From positions 1-64,000 of the forward strand of contig NZ_LSZQ01000029.1 of assembly GCF_001580015.1 (NCBI RefSeq): a DNA stretch of 64,000 nucleotides. Reading direction: 5' to 3'. The position numbers and the translations under genes were made by a program. This DNA comes from Cephaloticoccus primus. Lineage in GTDB: Bacteria; Verrucomicrobiota; Verrucomicrobiia; Opitutales; Opitutaceae. Positions 37,488 through 46,182 of the stretch are shown one piece after another; the first letter of the stretch is position 1, and each line of letters opens with the position of its first letter. The notes under the pieces were generated by a model. That model was given only the letters and a program-made list of their open reading frames with translations, did not search any database and had not been told where the DNA came from.

Positions 37488-38627
37488 GTGAAGTTGCCTT
37501 TCAGCACTGTGAAAATCGGCCCGTACACACTAAGCAGTAACCTCTTCTTATCGCCGCTGGCGGGATACACGAACCTGCCCTTCCGGCTGACTCTGCGCGA
37601 GCTCGGCGGGCTCGCGTGGACGACCTGCGACCTCGTCAACGCCCGCTCGCTGATCGAGCGCACGCCCGCCGCACTGAAGCTTATCGCCAGCTCACCCGAA
37701 GATCGCCCTTTCGCGATTCAGCTCTTTGGCAACGTGCCCGAGGAAATGCGCGAGGCAGCGCGAATCGCCGAGGCCTGCGGCGCGCAGTCCGTCGACATCA
37801 ACATGGGCTGCCCGGTCAAAAAAGTCGTCCGCGTGGGCGGCGGCTCCGCCATGATGACCGAGCTGAGGAAAACCGCGGCCCTCGTGCGCGGGATGGTCGA
37901 GGCCGTGAAAATCCCGATCACTGCCAAGATGCGCCTCGGCTGGGACGAGGATAACCTCAGCGCACCGGAGCTCGCTGCCGTCCTTGAGGAGGCCGGAGTC
38001 GCCGCCATCTTCGTGCACGGGCGCACGCGCGCCCAAGGCTTTAGCGGTCGCGTAAACCTGGGCGGCATCCGCGCCGTGGTTCAGGCCGTGCGCACGATCC
38101 CCGTTATCGGTAATGGCGACGTAACCACGCCCGAGGCCGCGCGGCAGATGATCGCCGAGACGGGCTGCGCGGGTGTGTCGATCGGGCGCGGCGCGTTTTA
38201 CGACCCGTGGATTTTTCGGCGCACGGCCCACTACTTGCGCAGCGGCGAGCTGCTGCCCGAGCCCGACTTCGCCGAGCGCGTGCGCGTCATGCAGCGGCAC
38301 TTCGACCGCTACTGCGAGTTCTACGGCGAGGCCCACGGCGCGCGGCTTTTCAGAAAAGTCGCCCCTTGGTACGCCAAACGCTTCGGCCCCGCGAAGCCCT
38401 TCAAGCAGGACGTCATCACGATCAACTCGCGCGCGGACTTCGCCGCAGTCCTCGGGCGCTACATCCAATGGCGCACCCAGTTTTGCGACGAGAGCGGCGA
38501 GCTGCTCCCCCGCTACGCGCTTGATCCGCTGCGCGCCTCTTTCATGGAAGCCGAGCACCGCGACAGCTCCGCGCCTGCCGAGCGCAGCGCGATCCCCGTC
38601 CCCAGAGGCCCCGTCGAAACGTGGTAG
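37488..38627 (+). CDS. tRNA-dihydrouridine synthase, copy 1
   Basis: A 379-residue DusB-type flavoenzyme with a GTG start. It reduces uridines in the D-loop of tRNA. Visible: LSPLAGYTNLPFR, FAIQLFGN, DINMGCPVKKVV with the catalytic Cys, TAKMRLGWD, IFVHGRTRAQGFSG, VIGNGDVTTPEAA and GVSIGRGAFYDPWIF. A second Dus gene lies at 51231. A roughly 50-residue C-terminal tail is Pro/Ser-rich. The 279-bp gap to the transporter (38628-38906) shows no recognised element. Confidence 0.9.
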   Translation: MKLPFSTVKIGPYTLSSNLFLSPLAGYTNLPFRLTLRELGGLAWTTCDLVNARSLIERTPAALKLIASSPEDRPFAIQLFGNVPEEMREAARIAEACGAQSVDINMGCPVKKVVRVGGGSAMMTELRKTAALVRGMVEAVKIPITAKMRLGWDEDNLSAPELAAVLEEAGVAAIFVHGRTRAQGFSGRVNLGGIRAVVQAVRTIPVIGNGDVTTPEAARQMIAETGCAGVSIGRGAFYDPWIFRRTAHYLRSGELLPEPDFAERVRVMQRHFDRYCEFYGEAHGARLFRKVAPWYAKRFGPAKPFKQDVITINSRADFAAVLGRYIQWRTQFCDESGELLPRYALDPLRASFMEAEHRDSSAPAERSAIPVPRGPVETW

Positions 38628-38906
38628 GCCCCGTGGCCTGAATAGCACGGGAGCGCGGCCTCGCACTACCCGTCGCCGCATGCGCCGCCCGTTGATGGGA
38701 AAAAAAGCGCCCCTCCCTCCCGCCCCCCCGGTCGACGACCGCAGCGTCAGTGCCCGCGCCCTCTCGCCAGTCTCCGGCATCCGCGCCTGCGGCTTTCACT
38801 TATTCTGTTGTCGCCTTGGCCGGGCCAAATGGCTTTCCTCCCGCCGCGGCTTAAGGCCGATACCCGCCCCCCAGACCCCAACATTTAAAAGTTCACGCGT
38901 TATCCC

Positions 38907-40190
38907 ATGAGTACCCCGACGAGCTTTGTCAGCCGCTACCGCTGGAGCATCTGTGCGCTGCTGTTTTTTGCGACGACCATCAACTACATCGACCGCGCCG
39001 TGCTCGGCGTGCTCGCCCCACTCTTGCGCGACGAGCTCGGCTGGAGCGATCAGGACTACGGCCGGATCAGTGCCGCCTTTACCCTCGCCTATGCGCTCGG
39101 GTTTCTCTTCGCGGGCTGGTTCATCGACCGCGTCGGTACGCGCATCGGCTACACGGCCTACCTCGCGCTCTGGTCGCTCGCCGCCGCCGCTCATGCGCTG
39201 GCCAAAGGCGTGTTCGGCTTTGGCATCGCCCGCTTCGTACTCGGGCTGGGCGAGTCGGGCAACTTCCCCTCGGCGATCAAAACGGTAGCCGAGTGGTTTC
39301 CCAAGAAAGAGCGCGCACTGGCGACGGGCATTTTTAACGCGGGCAGCAATGTCGGCGCCGTCCTCGCCCCGCTCATCGTTCCGTGGCTCGCGCTGACCTG
39401 GGGCTGGCGCACGGCCTTTATCGTCACAGGGCTGGCGGGGCTCGTGTGGATCGCGTTCTGGTGGCCGATCTATCGGCGCCCGCGCGAGCACAAGCGCATC
39501 TCCGCAGGCGAGCTCAGCCTCATCGAGAGCGACCCGCCCGACGCGCCAGGAAAAGTCTCTTGGGGCCGCCTCCTGCGCTTTCGCCAGACCTGGGCCTTTG
39601 CGCTCGGCAAACTCCTCACCGACTCCATCTGGTGGTTCTACCTGTTCTGGTTTCCGCTCTTCATGGCCGATACCTTCGGCGTCGACCTGCGCACGATCGG
39701 GCTCCCGATGATCACCGTCTACGTGCTCGCGGATGTGGGCTCGGTGGGCGGCGGCTGGCTCAGCTCCTCGCTCCTGAAACGCGGCTGGAGTGCCAACGCC
39801 GCGCGCAAGACCGCGATGCTCGTCTGCGCCGCGTGCATCCTCCCTGTGGCACTCGCCCCGCATGTCGAGGGCAAGTGGGTCGCCGTGTGGCTCGTCGGGC
39901 TGGCGGCCTCCGCGCACCAGGGATTTTCGGCCAATATCTTCACGCTGGTCTCCGACATGTTTCCGCGAAAAGCGGTCGGCTCTGTCGTGGGAATCGGCGG
40001 GTTCTTTGGAGCGATGGGCGGCTTCATGATGAATCTCGGGGCGGGCTGGTTGCGCGAAAATACGGGCGGCTACAGCGTCATGTTCATCATCGCCGGTCTC
40101 GCCTACCTCGCCGCCATTCTCGTGATGCACCTGCTCTCCCCGCGCCTTGAGCCCGCCAAGCTTGACGCCAATCAAGACGGCATCGGGTAG
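38907..40190 (+). CDS. MFS transporter, ExuT/ACS-like (hexuronate type)
   Basis: A 427-residue protein with twelve hydrophobic segments. FATTINYIDRAVLGVLAPLL, GWFIDRVGTRIGY and FVLGLGESGNFPSAIKTVAEWF are hallmarks of the anion:cation symporter group that includes ExuT. It probably takes up a sugar acid. The fructuronate reductase-like gene at 12916 would fit downstream, but the two are not linked. Confidence 0.85.
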   Translation: MSTPTSFVSRYRWSICALLFFATTINYIDRAVLGVLAPLLRDELGWSDQDYGRISAAFTLAYALGFLFAGWFIDRVGTRIGYTAYLALWSLAAAAHALAKGVFGFGIARFVLGLGESGNFPSAIKTVAEWFPKKERALATGIFNAGSNVGAVLAPLIVPWLALTWGWRTAFIVTGLAGLVWIAFWWPIYRRPREHKRISAGELSLIESDPPDAPGKVSWGRLLRFRQTWAFALGKLLTDSIWWFYLFWFPLFMADTFGVDLRTIGLPMITVYVLADVGSVGGGWLSSSLLKRGWSANAARKTAMLVCAACILPVALAPHVEGKWVAVWLVGLAASAHQGFSANIFTLVSDMFPRKAVGSVVGIGGFFGAMGGFMMNLGAGWLRENTGGYSVMFIIAGLAYLAAILVMHLLSPRLEPAKLDANQDGIG

Positions 40191-40284
40191 TTCTTGCGCC
40201 GCGCCTGCCGGACAGGCGGGCGGGCGAGCGCGCGAATAGCGGGAGCTTGCCTAAGTCGAGTGCGGGTGGAGGCTCTCGCGGGCC

Positions 40285-40701
40285 ATGCCTGAAGATCGCA
40301 AAGACACCAACCGCGCGCTCGTGCGCATCGGCTTCGATGGCACGGTGCACAAGACGTTTCGCGGGAGCGAGGCCGCCGAGCGTTTCGCCAACGAGGTGCG
40401 CGTGCTCCAGCACCTCGAAGCGCGCGGCTGCCACTTCGTCCCGCGGTTGATCAGCGCTGACCCGCAGGAGCTTAAAATCGTAACCACCAACTGTGGCCGC
40501 CGCGTCGAGCACATCAGCGACGAGAAGCTGCGCTCCCTGTTCGTCGAGCTTGAGAGCTATGGCGTGCGGCACGACGACCCGTACCCCCGCAACGTCACCT
40601 ACCGGATTGCCGATGGGCGCTTCTGCCTCATCGACTTTGAACTCGCGACCTTGCTCGAAGATGCGAGCGCCCCGACGCAACCCGCACCTCATGACAAATA
40701 A
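40285..40701 (+). CDS. minimal protein-kinase-like protein
   Basis: Only 138 residues, yet both kinase lobes are hinted at: VRIGFDGTVHKTF (candidate ATP lysine), NEVRVLQHLEARG (candidate alpha-C glutamate), VRHDDPYPRNVTY (HxD catalytic loop with Asn) and FCLIDFE in place of DFG. It lacks a glycine-rich loop and the C-terminal lobe is very short. Its stop overlaps the phosphatase start by 11 bp (ATGACAAATAA), so the pair is probably translationally coupled. Could be an active small kinase of the Bud32/RIO sort or a pseudokinase regulator. Confidence 0.65.
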   Translation: MPEDRKDTNRALVRIGFDGTVHKTFRGSEAAERFANEVRVLQHLEARGCHFVPRLISADPQELKIVTTNCGRRVEHISDEKLRSLFVELESYGVRHDDPYPRNVTYRIADGRFCLIDFELATLLEDASAPTQPAPHDK

Positions 40702-41632
40702 ACACGCCGAGCCAGCAGCGCCCGAGCCCGGGGAACCCGCGACAGACGATTCGGGAAAAGCCGCAGACTGTATTCGCCTCACCTGGTCGGCGCTCACACA
40801 CCGGGGCAAAGTCCGCAAAAACAACGAAGACGCGTTCATCGGGCTGTGTTTCGATGGGCACGAGCTACACCACCTCGGCAAGTTTGGCGAAGCCTCCACC
40901 GACGCGCTCGACTTTGTCTTTGCCGTCAGCGACGGCATGGGCGGTGCGCAGGCGGGCGAGTTCGCCAGCCGGATCACCATCGATAAACTCTCGCGCTGGC
41001 TGCCGCGCAGCTTCCGGCTCTCGGCCAGCGGCGTCGCGCTCGATCACACGGAAGTGCTCCAGGAGGTTTTCCACGCCATCCACGCCGAGCTCGTCCACCT
41101 CGGACACAGCTACGAAGAATGCCGCGACATGGGCGCGACGCTCAGCCTCTGCTGGATCACACCGCAGAAAGTCTTCTTTGCCCACATCGGCGACAGCCGG
41201 ATCTACCACCTGCCAAAGTCGGGCGCGCTGCGCCAGCTCTCGCACGATCACACGCACCCCGGCTGGCTGCGCCGCCAAGGAAAAATCAACGAACGCCAAG
41301 CCCGCCAGCACCCGATGAAGCACATGCTCAACCAGGCACTCGGTGCAGGGCGACAGTTTGCCGATCCGCAACTCGGTGCCGTCGTTTACGAGCCCGGAGA
41401 CCGCTTCCTGATTTGCTCCGATGGGCTCATTGATGGGCTCTGGGATCACCACCTCGAAGAATTTGGGCGCGAGCCCGTACTCGGCAGCAACACGGAAAAC
41501 GGTGCGCCAATCTCGGGGAAAACGGCTTCGCAGCCACCGCTCGCCGAGCGACTCATCGCCGAAGCACTCGACCGCTCAGGCCGCGACAACCTCACCGCAA
41601 TCGTCATCGAAACCACTGCTGCCCAACGGTAG
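40691..41632 (+). CDS. PP2C-family Ser/Thr protein phosphatase
   Basis: The start at 40691 gives 313 residues. Metal-binding motifs of bacterial PP2C enzymes are all present: THRGKVRKNNEDAF, VSDGMGGAQAGEFAS, MGATLSLCWI, FFAHIGDSRIY, LICSDGLIDGL and a final GRDNLTAIVI. A short Pro/Glu-rich N-terminal tail precedes the domain. No membrane segment is visible, so it is cytosolic. It overlaps the small kinase upstream, forming a reversible phosphorylation pair with an unknown target. Confidence 0.9.
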   Translation: MTNKHAEPAAPEPGEPATDDSGKAADCIRLTWSALTHRGKVRKNNEDAFIGLCFDGHELHHLGKFGEASTDALDFVFAVSDGMGGAQAGEFASRITIDKLSRWLPRSFRLSASGVALDHTEVLQEVFHAIHAELVHLGHSYEECRDMGATLSLCWITPQKVFFAHIGDSRIYHLPKSGALRQLSHDHTHPGWLRRQGKINERQARQHPMKHMLNQALGAGRQFADPQLGAVVYEPGDRFLICSDGLIDGLWDHHLEEFGREPVLGSNTENGAPISGKTASQPPLAERLIAEALDRSGRDNLTAIVIETTAAQR

Positions 41633-41652
41633 CCACGCCCACGACTTTCTTT

Positions 41653-41994
41653 CCGCTGCGCGTAGGACGGGAGGGTGGCCCTACGCGGGCGGCGGCAGGC
41701 GGTGCCTGCACCCATTTACTGTGCGGTTTGCTGCCGTGCGTCCCGCACGGCAGCAAACCGCACAGTTGAATGAAATCCCTGAACGGAGCTCAGGCGGGAG
41801 TTTAACCCGTTAACTTTTTCGCCGCGCCCAAATGGGTAACCCGCTCCATCCGCACTTGATGTCTCAGCCCCTGTCGTGAAACGACAGGGAGGATGGTCCG
41901 TTAAATTTGCGATTTTGTGCGGGCGCGAAGCGCACGGGCAAAATCGCAAATTCAATGGCACGTGGCGCCACGCCACCGCCCCGCGCGCAGCGGG
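41653..41994 (+). repeat. structured intergenic repeat, copy 2
   Basis: Fills the gap between the convergent PP2C and dnaX genes (41633-42041). Stem I: 41718-41766, a perfect 23-bp inverted repeat with loop TCC, outer ends ACTGTGCGG and CCGCACAGT, inner sequence unlike copy 1. Stem II: 41869-41889, CCCTGTCGT-GAA-ACGACAGGG. Stem III: 41904-41952, AATTTGCGATTTTG pairing with CAAAATCGCAAATT. Stem IV: CGTGGCGCCACG. The ends GCTGCGCG and CGCGCAGC pair. Conserved linkers GGCGGCGGCAGGCGGTGCC, CACCCATTTACTG and CCAAATGGGT are shared with the other copies. Confidence 0.85.
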
Positions 41995-42041
41995 AATTTC
42001 TGGCTCTGTTTCTTTGCGACGAATCGTCGGGACGCCGTGGC

Positions 42042-42558
42042 CTATGACTTCAGGTCTTTGGCGTGCACGCGTTGCACTCGCGTAAACTTGGCGCGGAACA
42101 ACTCATCGATCAGGGCCAAGGTCGCCGGCGAGATTTTCTCCTGAAGTGAAGCAAGGCTCGGCAGCGGCCCTGCGAACGTCGCCTCTGGTTCGCCCTCTGC
42201 GGCGGAAAGCCCAAAACCGGCTCCCCGTCCATAGCCGCTCGCCGCTTCCTCGGCGAGGTAAGCGCTCTCCTCCTCCTCGCTCGGCCCTATGGGGACATCG
42301 TCATCTGGCGCAGCAAAGGAAGCAGAGGCCGCGTCCTCATCGGAAAGGGCACCCGGCGCAGGGGCGCTCACCTGTGCGACGGTCGGTGCAACCGCTTGCT
42401 CCGCTCGAAGGCCCGTCGACGGCGCACGTGCACCAGAAGCAACGGCAACACTCACTGCGGCTGACGGCGCAAAATACGACAACCGCTCAGCGGCATACGC
42501 CTCGGCCAACCGCGCGGCCAGTCGCGCTTCGAGCGTCTCAATCAGCCCTTTTTTTTTT
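42042..42558 (-). other. frame-shifted C-terminal extension of DnaX (tau part)
   Basis: This minus frame has its own nominal start at 42509 (TTG), but it runs back without a stop into the A10 run at the end of the dnaX zero frame. Joined by a minus-one shift (or one extra A) the product is 558 residues. The extension is Ala/Val/Pro/Glu-rich, then ends in a helical LASLQEKISPATLALIDELF domain, which fits a tau-type tail that contacts other replisome parts. It is not a separate gene. Confidence 0.75.
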
Positions 42559-43717
42559 CGCCGTCAGCGGCAGAGCCGCTTTCGGCAGACGGCTCACCCG
42601 CTTCCTCGGCTAGAGCGCTCAACTCCTTGATGAGCGAATCAATCGCGCGCGCACGGCTCGCCTCGACGGCTTTGAGCAGCGCGACCTCGAAGTTGATTTT
42701 TTCCGAAAGCCCCAGCTTCACGCTGCCCTCCCCTTCGCGCAGCGCGTCGAGGAGCCGCGTCACCTGCTCGGTGCTCATCGGGATGCCGCCAAGAAGCCTG
42801 GTGCTGCCACCTTGGGCGATTGCGTCGAGCAGCGCCTTGCGCAGATGCGCTTGCAGGTCGCTGAGCAGGCGCACGAGGTCGCGGCCCGCCGCGTCGCACT
42901 CGTCGACCAGAGCGATGATCTGCGGGTGATCCCCCGCGGCGAGCGCGGCGGCGAGCGCGGCGACTTTTTCGGCAGAGACGAGGCCGTAAACGTCGAGCAC
43001 ATCGGCTTCGGCAATCTCGCTCCCGCAAAAGGAGATCATCTGATCGAGGATCGATTGCGCGTCGCGCAGCCCGCCATCGGCCATCCGCGCGATGCAGGCG
43101 AGCGCCTCGGGCGTGATGGCGATTTTCTCGTCGTCAGCGATTTTTTGCAGCCGCCCGATGATCAGCTCCGCAGGGATCGGCTTGAGGTCGAAGCGCTGGC
43201 AGCGCGACAGGATAGTCGGCAAAACCTTCTGCACGTCGGTCGTTGCGAAGACGAATTTCACGTGCTCGGGCGGCTCTTCGAGCGTCTTCAGCAAGGCGTT
43301 AAAGGCCTGATTCGAGAGCATGTGCACCTCGTCGATGATGTAGACCTTGTACTTCCCCTGGCTGGGCGCGTAGCGCACATCGTCGCGCAAGTCGCGGATC
43401 TGATCCACCGAGTTGTTCGAGGCGCCGTCGATCTCGATTACGTCGAGCGAAGAGCCGTCCGTTATCGCCTGCACGACGGGGTCGTTTACGTCGAAATCGG
43501 CCTTCGGCCCGCCGGTGCAGTTCAGCGCCTTGGCAAAGATCCGCGCGGTCGATGTTTTCCCCGTGCCGCGCGGCCCCACGAGCAGGTACGCGTGGGCGAT
43601 GCGGCCTCGCGCGATCGCGTTGCGCAGCGTGCGGACCACATGGTCTTGCCCCACCACATCTTCAAACGTTTGGGGGCGCCACTTGCGCGCGATCACTTGG
43701 TAGGAGCTGCTCGACAT
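42542..43717 (-). CDS. dnaX: DNA polymerase III subunit gamma/tau (zero-frame, gamma-length product)
   Basis: The zero frame gives 391 residues: an AAA+ clamp-loader ATPase with [19 protein letters not shown], Walker [18 protein letters not shown] Walker [22 protein letters not shown] and LSRCQRF with sensor residues, then the collar domain. The zinc-binding insertion between Walker A and B is degraded: only Cys67 remains where the family has four cysteines. The zero frame stops just after an A10 run (GGC-GAA-AAA-AAA-AAG-GGC-TGA). The SRP RNA gene lies just upstream, a common pairing. Confidence 0.92.
   Translation of the reverse strand: MSSSSYQVIARKWRPQTFEDVVGQDHVVRTLRNAIARGRIAHAYLLVGPRGTGKTSTARIFAKALNCTGGPKADFDVNDPVVQAITDGSSLDVIEIDGASNNSVDQIRDLRDDVRYAPSQGKYKVYIIDEVHMLSNQAFNALLKTLEEPPEHVKFVFATTDVQKVLPTILSRCQRFDLKPIPAELIIGRLQKIADDEKIAITPEALACIARMADGGLRDAQSILDQMISFCGSEIAEADVLDVYGLVSAEKVAALAAALAAGDHPQIIALVDECDAAGRDLVRLLSDLQAHLRKALLDAIAQGGSTRLLGGIPMSTEQVTRLLDALREGEGSVKLGLSEKINFEVALLKAVEASRARAIDSLIKELSALAEEAGEPSAESGSAADGEKKKG
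42549..42558 (-). promoter_or_regulatory. A10 slippery run in dnaX, candidate frameshift or transcript-slippage site
   Basis: Ten consecutive A residues on the coding strand, two codons before the zero-frame TGA. An added A, or a minus-one slip, places the ribosome in the frame that continues to 42042. E. coli uses A-rich slippery sequence in dnaX and Thermus uses transcriptional slippage in a similar A run. Here the zero frame is the short product, the reverse of E. coli. Confidence 0.7.
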
Positions 43718-43766
43718 GGCCCGCTAGCCCAAGTCCAAGCCCGCCAAGCGCAAAGCAAAAAAAAGT

Positions 43767-43863
<97 letters not shown>

Positions 43864-44107
43864 GCCGCGGAAGCTAGGAGCTGCCAAGGGCCGATCAATC
43901 GCTAAATCGGCAAACTGCGGAAAATCGCGCACTCAAAAACGCGCGGCTACGGAGCTCGCTGCTTCACATGCGGGTACGAGGCGCGCGGCAGACGACGCGG
44001 CAGAGGGTAGCCGCGCCTGACCAGCGTGAGGCGTTCCGGCAATCTCGGCAGCCAGCCCCGCCGGCGGGACGCACCAAGCGGGGACGCGCGCCATCACGCA
44101 CGCGCGC

Positions 44108-44590
44108 TCACCTCTGAGGCCTCTTCTCTGAGTGCCCGGAGCCCGGCCGTGGCTCGCGCTTTCCGTTGTCGCCCGGGCGCTGCGCTTGCTCGCGGCGGAT
44201 GCGTTCACGCTCCCAGTATTTTTGCACGTCTTGCTTGAGTGTCTCGAAACGGTCGCGCTGGTCGGAGCGCAGCAGGCGCTCCACTTGTGCGTTCATCTTG
44301 TCGCCTATCGCGATCGTTTCCTGAAAGGTGTTGCCACGCAGTTCGCGCAGCTCGCGCTCGGCCTGGTGCACGATTTCGCGGAGTTGCTCGCGCTGCGCCT
44401 CATCGAGCTCCAGCCGCGCGGTGTAGCGTCGCATGACCGAAGGGGCAAAGCTCTCCAGCGAGCGCCCGCTGCCGTGCCGCGGAGGCGGTGCTTTCGAGGC
44501 CAGGCCGCGACGGGCGGCGAGCCCGCCAACGACCGCTCCAGCCAAAAACACACCGCAAAATGCGAGGATGATTTTCCAGCGCTTATTCAT
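44108..44590 (-). CDS. Spy/CpxP-like periplasmic protein
   Basis: The start at 44590 gives 160 residues: an N-terminal membrane anchor or signal (IILAFCGVFLAGAVVGGLAA) followed by a helical region with an LELDEAQREQLREIV motif like the LTxxQ motif of Spy/CpxP/CnrX proteins, and a charged Arg/Gln tail. Such proteins sense envelope stress or metals. The start overlaps the stop of the upstream gene by 8 bp (ATGAATAA), and the set is headed by an ECF sigma factor. Confidence 0.72.
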   Translation of the reverse strand: MNKRWKIILAFCGVFLAGAVVGGLAARRGLASKAPPPRHGSGRSLESFAPSVMRRYTARLELDEAQREQLREIVHQAERELRELRGNTFQETIAIGDKMNAQVERLLRSDQRDRFETLKQDVQKYWERERIRREQAQRPGDNGKREPRPGSGHSEKRPQR

Positions 44591-44981
44591 AAGCACCTCC
44601 ACCCTCACCGAGGATGATCGCGGAGGGGTCTTCGACCGCGAAAAACAGCTCCTCATCCGCAGCGGCTACGCTCTGCGGCACGAAGAAATGCGCCGCGAGG
44701 GCCAGTGCCATCGTGAGCCCCGCGAGGCCCAGTGCGCGCAGCGAGAGCGTCTCCAGCAGCGATGGGCTGCTGCGCCGTTGCGCGAGGGCCCGCGCGGCAA
44801 CCCGCGTGGCGAAGCCGTAGGGCGCGGCCTCCGGACCGCAGTTGGCGGAAAACTCTGCGCTCGATAGCTGGCGCGCGGCGCGGGTGAGCTCGGCCCAGGT
44901 CGCATCAGCAGAGCGGCGAGCCCGGCGGGCCGATTCGCCCGCGCAATTGGCGGAGGAAAGAGGAAGATGGGACGGCTTCAT
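44583..44981 (-). CDS. small membrane protein, candidate anti-sigma factor
   Basis: A 132-residue protein with no recognised family. An N-terminal cytoplasmic-looking part with Trp/Arg residues (ADATWAELTRAARQL) precedes one hydrophobic helix (LAGLTMALALAAHFF) and an acidic tail. It overlaps the sigma gene by 4 bp (ATGA) upstream and the Spy-like gene by 8 bp downstream. By position between an ECF sigma factor and a periplasmic sensor, an anti-sigma role is plausible, but no zinc-binding anti-sigma motif is visible. Confidence 0.5.
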   Translation of the reverse strand: MKPSHLPLSSANCAGESARRARRSADATWAELTRAARQLSSAEFSANCGPEAAPYGFATRVAARALAQRRSSPSLLETLSLRALGLAGLTMALALAAHFFVPQSVAAADEELFFAVEDPSAIILGEGGGAYE

Positions 44982-45571
44982 GAGCGTTCCTTTCGTTCTA
45001 GGGTTTCAAAAAGTTTGCGGAGTTTCTGCCGTGCGCGAAAGGCGCGCACCTTGATGAGGGTCGTAGACCAGCCGGTCAGGGCACTGATTTCGGCTCCGCT
45101 TTTTTGCTCCAAGTCTAATAAACGAATGACGAGCTGGTCGGTAGGTTTGAGCTGCCCTAGGAGCCGGTCGATGATCTCGCGGGCCGCGAGCGCGTCACCT
45201 GCGGTCAGGCCGGTGTCGGGAGAGGCAGCGTGCTCGACTACGCGGGCTTCGTTTTCCGAAAGATCGGCCCAGCGAAACTCGGGCCGGCGCTTCTGCGCGC
45301 GCAGCGCATCAATGCAGGTCGTCACCGCGATGCGCGACACCCAGTGCGTGAGTGGCACTGCGCCCTGATACTGATCGAGCCGTGAGAAGACCTTCATAAA
45401 CACCTCCTGGGCAAGGTCTTCTTCGGTGAGGCGGCGCGGCACACGCGTGCGGACGATGCGGATGACCAGCGGGTAGAGGTGGTCGACGAGTTCGCGCGCC
45501 GCCGCTTGATCCCCCTCCCGCACTCGCGCGAGACAGGCCAGCAAGTCGAAGGACTCGTCATCGTCAGACAT
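44978..45571 (-). CDS. ECF RNA polymerase sigma factor
   Basis: A 197-residue sigma-70 group 4 factor. Region 2 is visible as AARELVDHLYPLVIRIVRTRV with LTEEDLAQEVFMKVF, then WVSRIAVTTCIDALRAQKRR, and region 4 as LLGQLKPTDQLVIRLLDLEQ with SGAEISALTGWSTTLIKVR. It starts a three-gene overlapping operon with a small membrane protein and a Spy-like protein, the usual layout of an envelope-stress sigma module. Confidence 0.9.
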   Translation of the reverse strand: MSDDDESFDLLACLARVREGDQAAARELVDHLYPLVIRIVRTRVPRRLTEEDLAQEVFMKVFSRLDQYQGAVPLTHWVSRIAVTTCIDALRAQKRRPEFRWADLSENEARVVEHAASPDTGLTAGDALAAREIIDRLLGQLKPTDQLVIRLLDLEQKSGAEISALTGWSTTLIKVRAFRARQKLRKLFETLERKERS

Positions 45572-46182
45572 AGCGCGATTTCAGCAGCATCATACACGCG
45601 TGACAAGACGCGAGCCACTGGAGCAAGTTACGTGAGCACCGGCGCCGGAAGCCCCCCGCTCGCCCGATCTCATCCGGAATAAGACCGCGTAATATCGCGC
45701 ATTAAAAAGCCTGCTGCTCCGCACATCGAAACCGCGGCGCGCGCACCACGCGCCGATCGGCACGGGGTGCCGGCCGGCGATTCGCGACGCGACTGCCACG
45801 GCCGGAAAGCGCTCCAGCGCGCCCCTTGAGACAAAGAGCCGTGAAGCCTGCCTTGACGGCGCGGCGCAGCGGCCTAGCTTCCGCGCTCTCTTCCCAATGC
45901 GAAACTGGCCGCAAGTCCTCCTACGACTTAGCAACGCGCACGATCTGTGAATCGCCCGCGCGCTACCTTGCGCCATCCGGGTGATCGTGCGCTCTCCAGT
46001 TTCCCGCCTGTCCCGCGCCAGTCTTGCGCAGCGAGGCTTTTCCCGCGAGCCGCGCGCCACGCCCGATGCGATACGCCGCCGCCTTCTGCCCCGCGCAGCG
46101 CCATTGGCCGAGCCTCGCACTCGCTCACCGTCTCTGTTGTTTCCTGAAATCACACTTTCCCACCCCTCCCTTTAATTCAGTC
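45572..46182. other. 611-bp gene-free gap between the sigma operon and leuA
   Basis: Very GC-rich. Long open frames here on both strands are Arg- and Ala-rich with no family character, so they are read as chance. A leuA promoter is expected in the last 100 bases. No hairpin repeat, attenuator or T-box is recognised. Confidence 0.5.

Noticed and set aside
38796-40175. A 459-codon open frame antisense to the ExuT-like transporter
   Set aside because: Charged His/Glu/Arg-rich composition typical of an antisense shadow of membrane helices; no family motif.
42042-42509. Separate gene downstream of dnaX
   Set aside because: The frame runs back uninterrupted into the A10 run and has a tau-like end; treated as the dnaX extension.
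45590-46153. A 187-codon Arg-rich open frame in the gap upstream of leuA
   Set aside because: Composition and lack of motif indicate a chance frame in GC-rich DNA.
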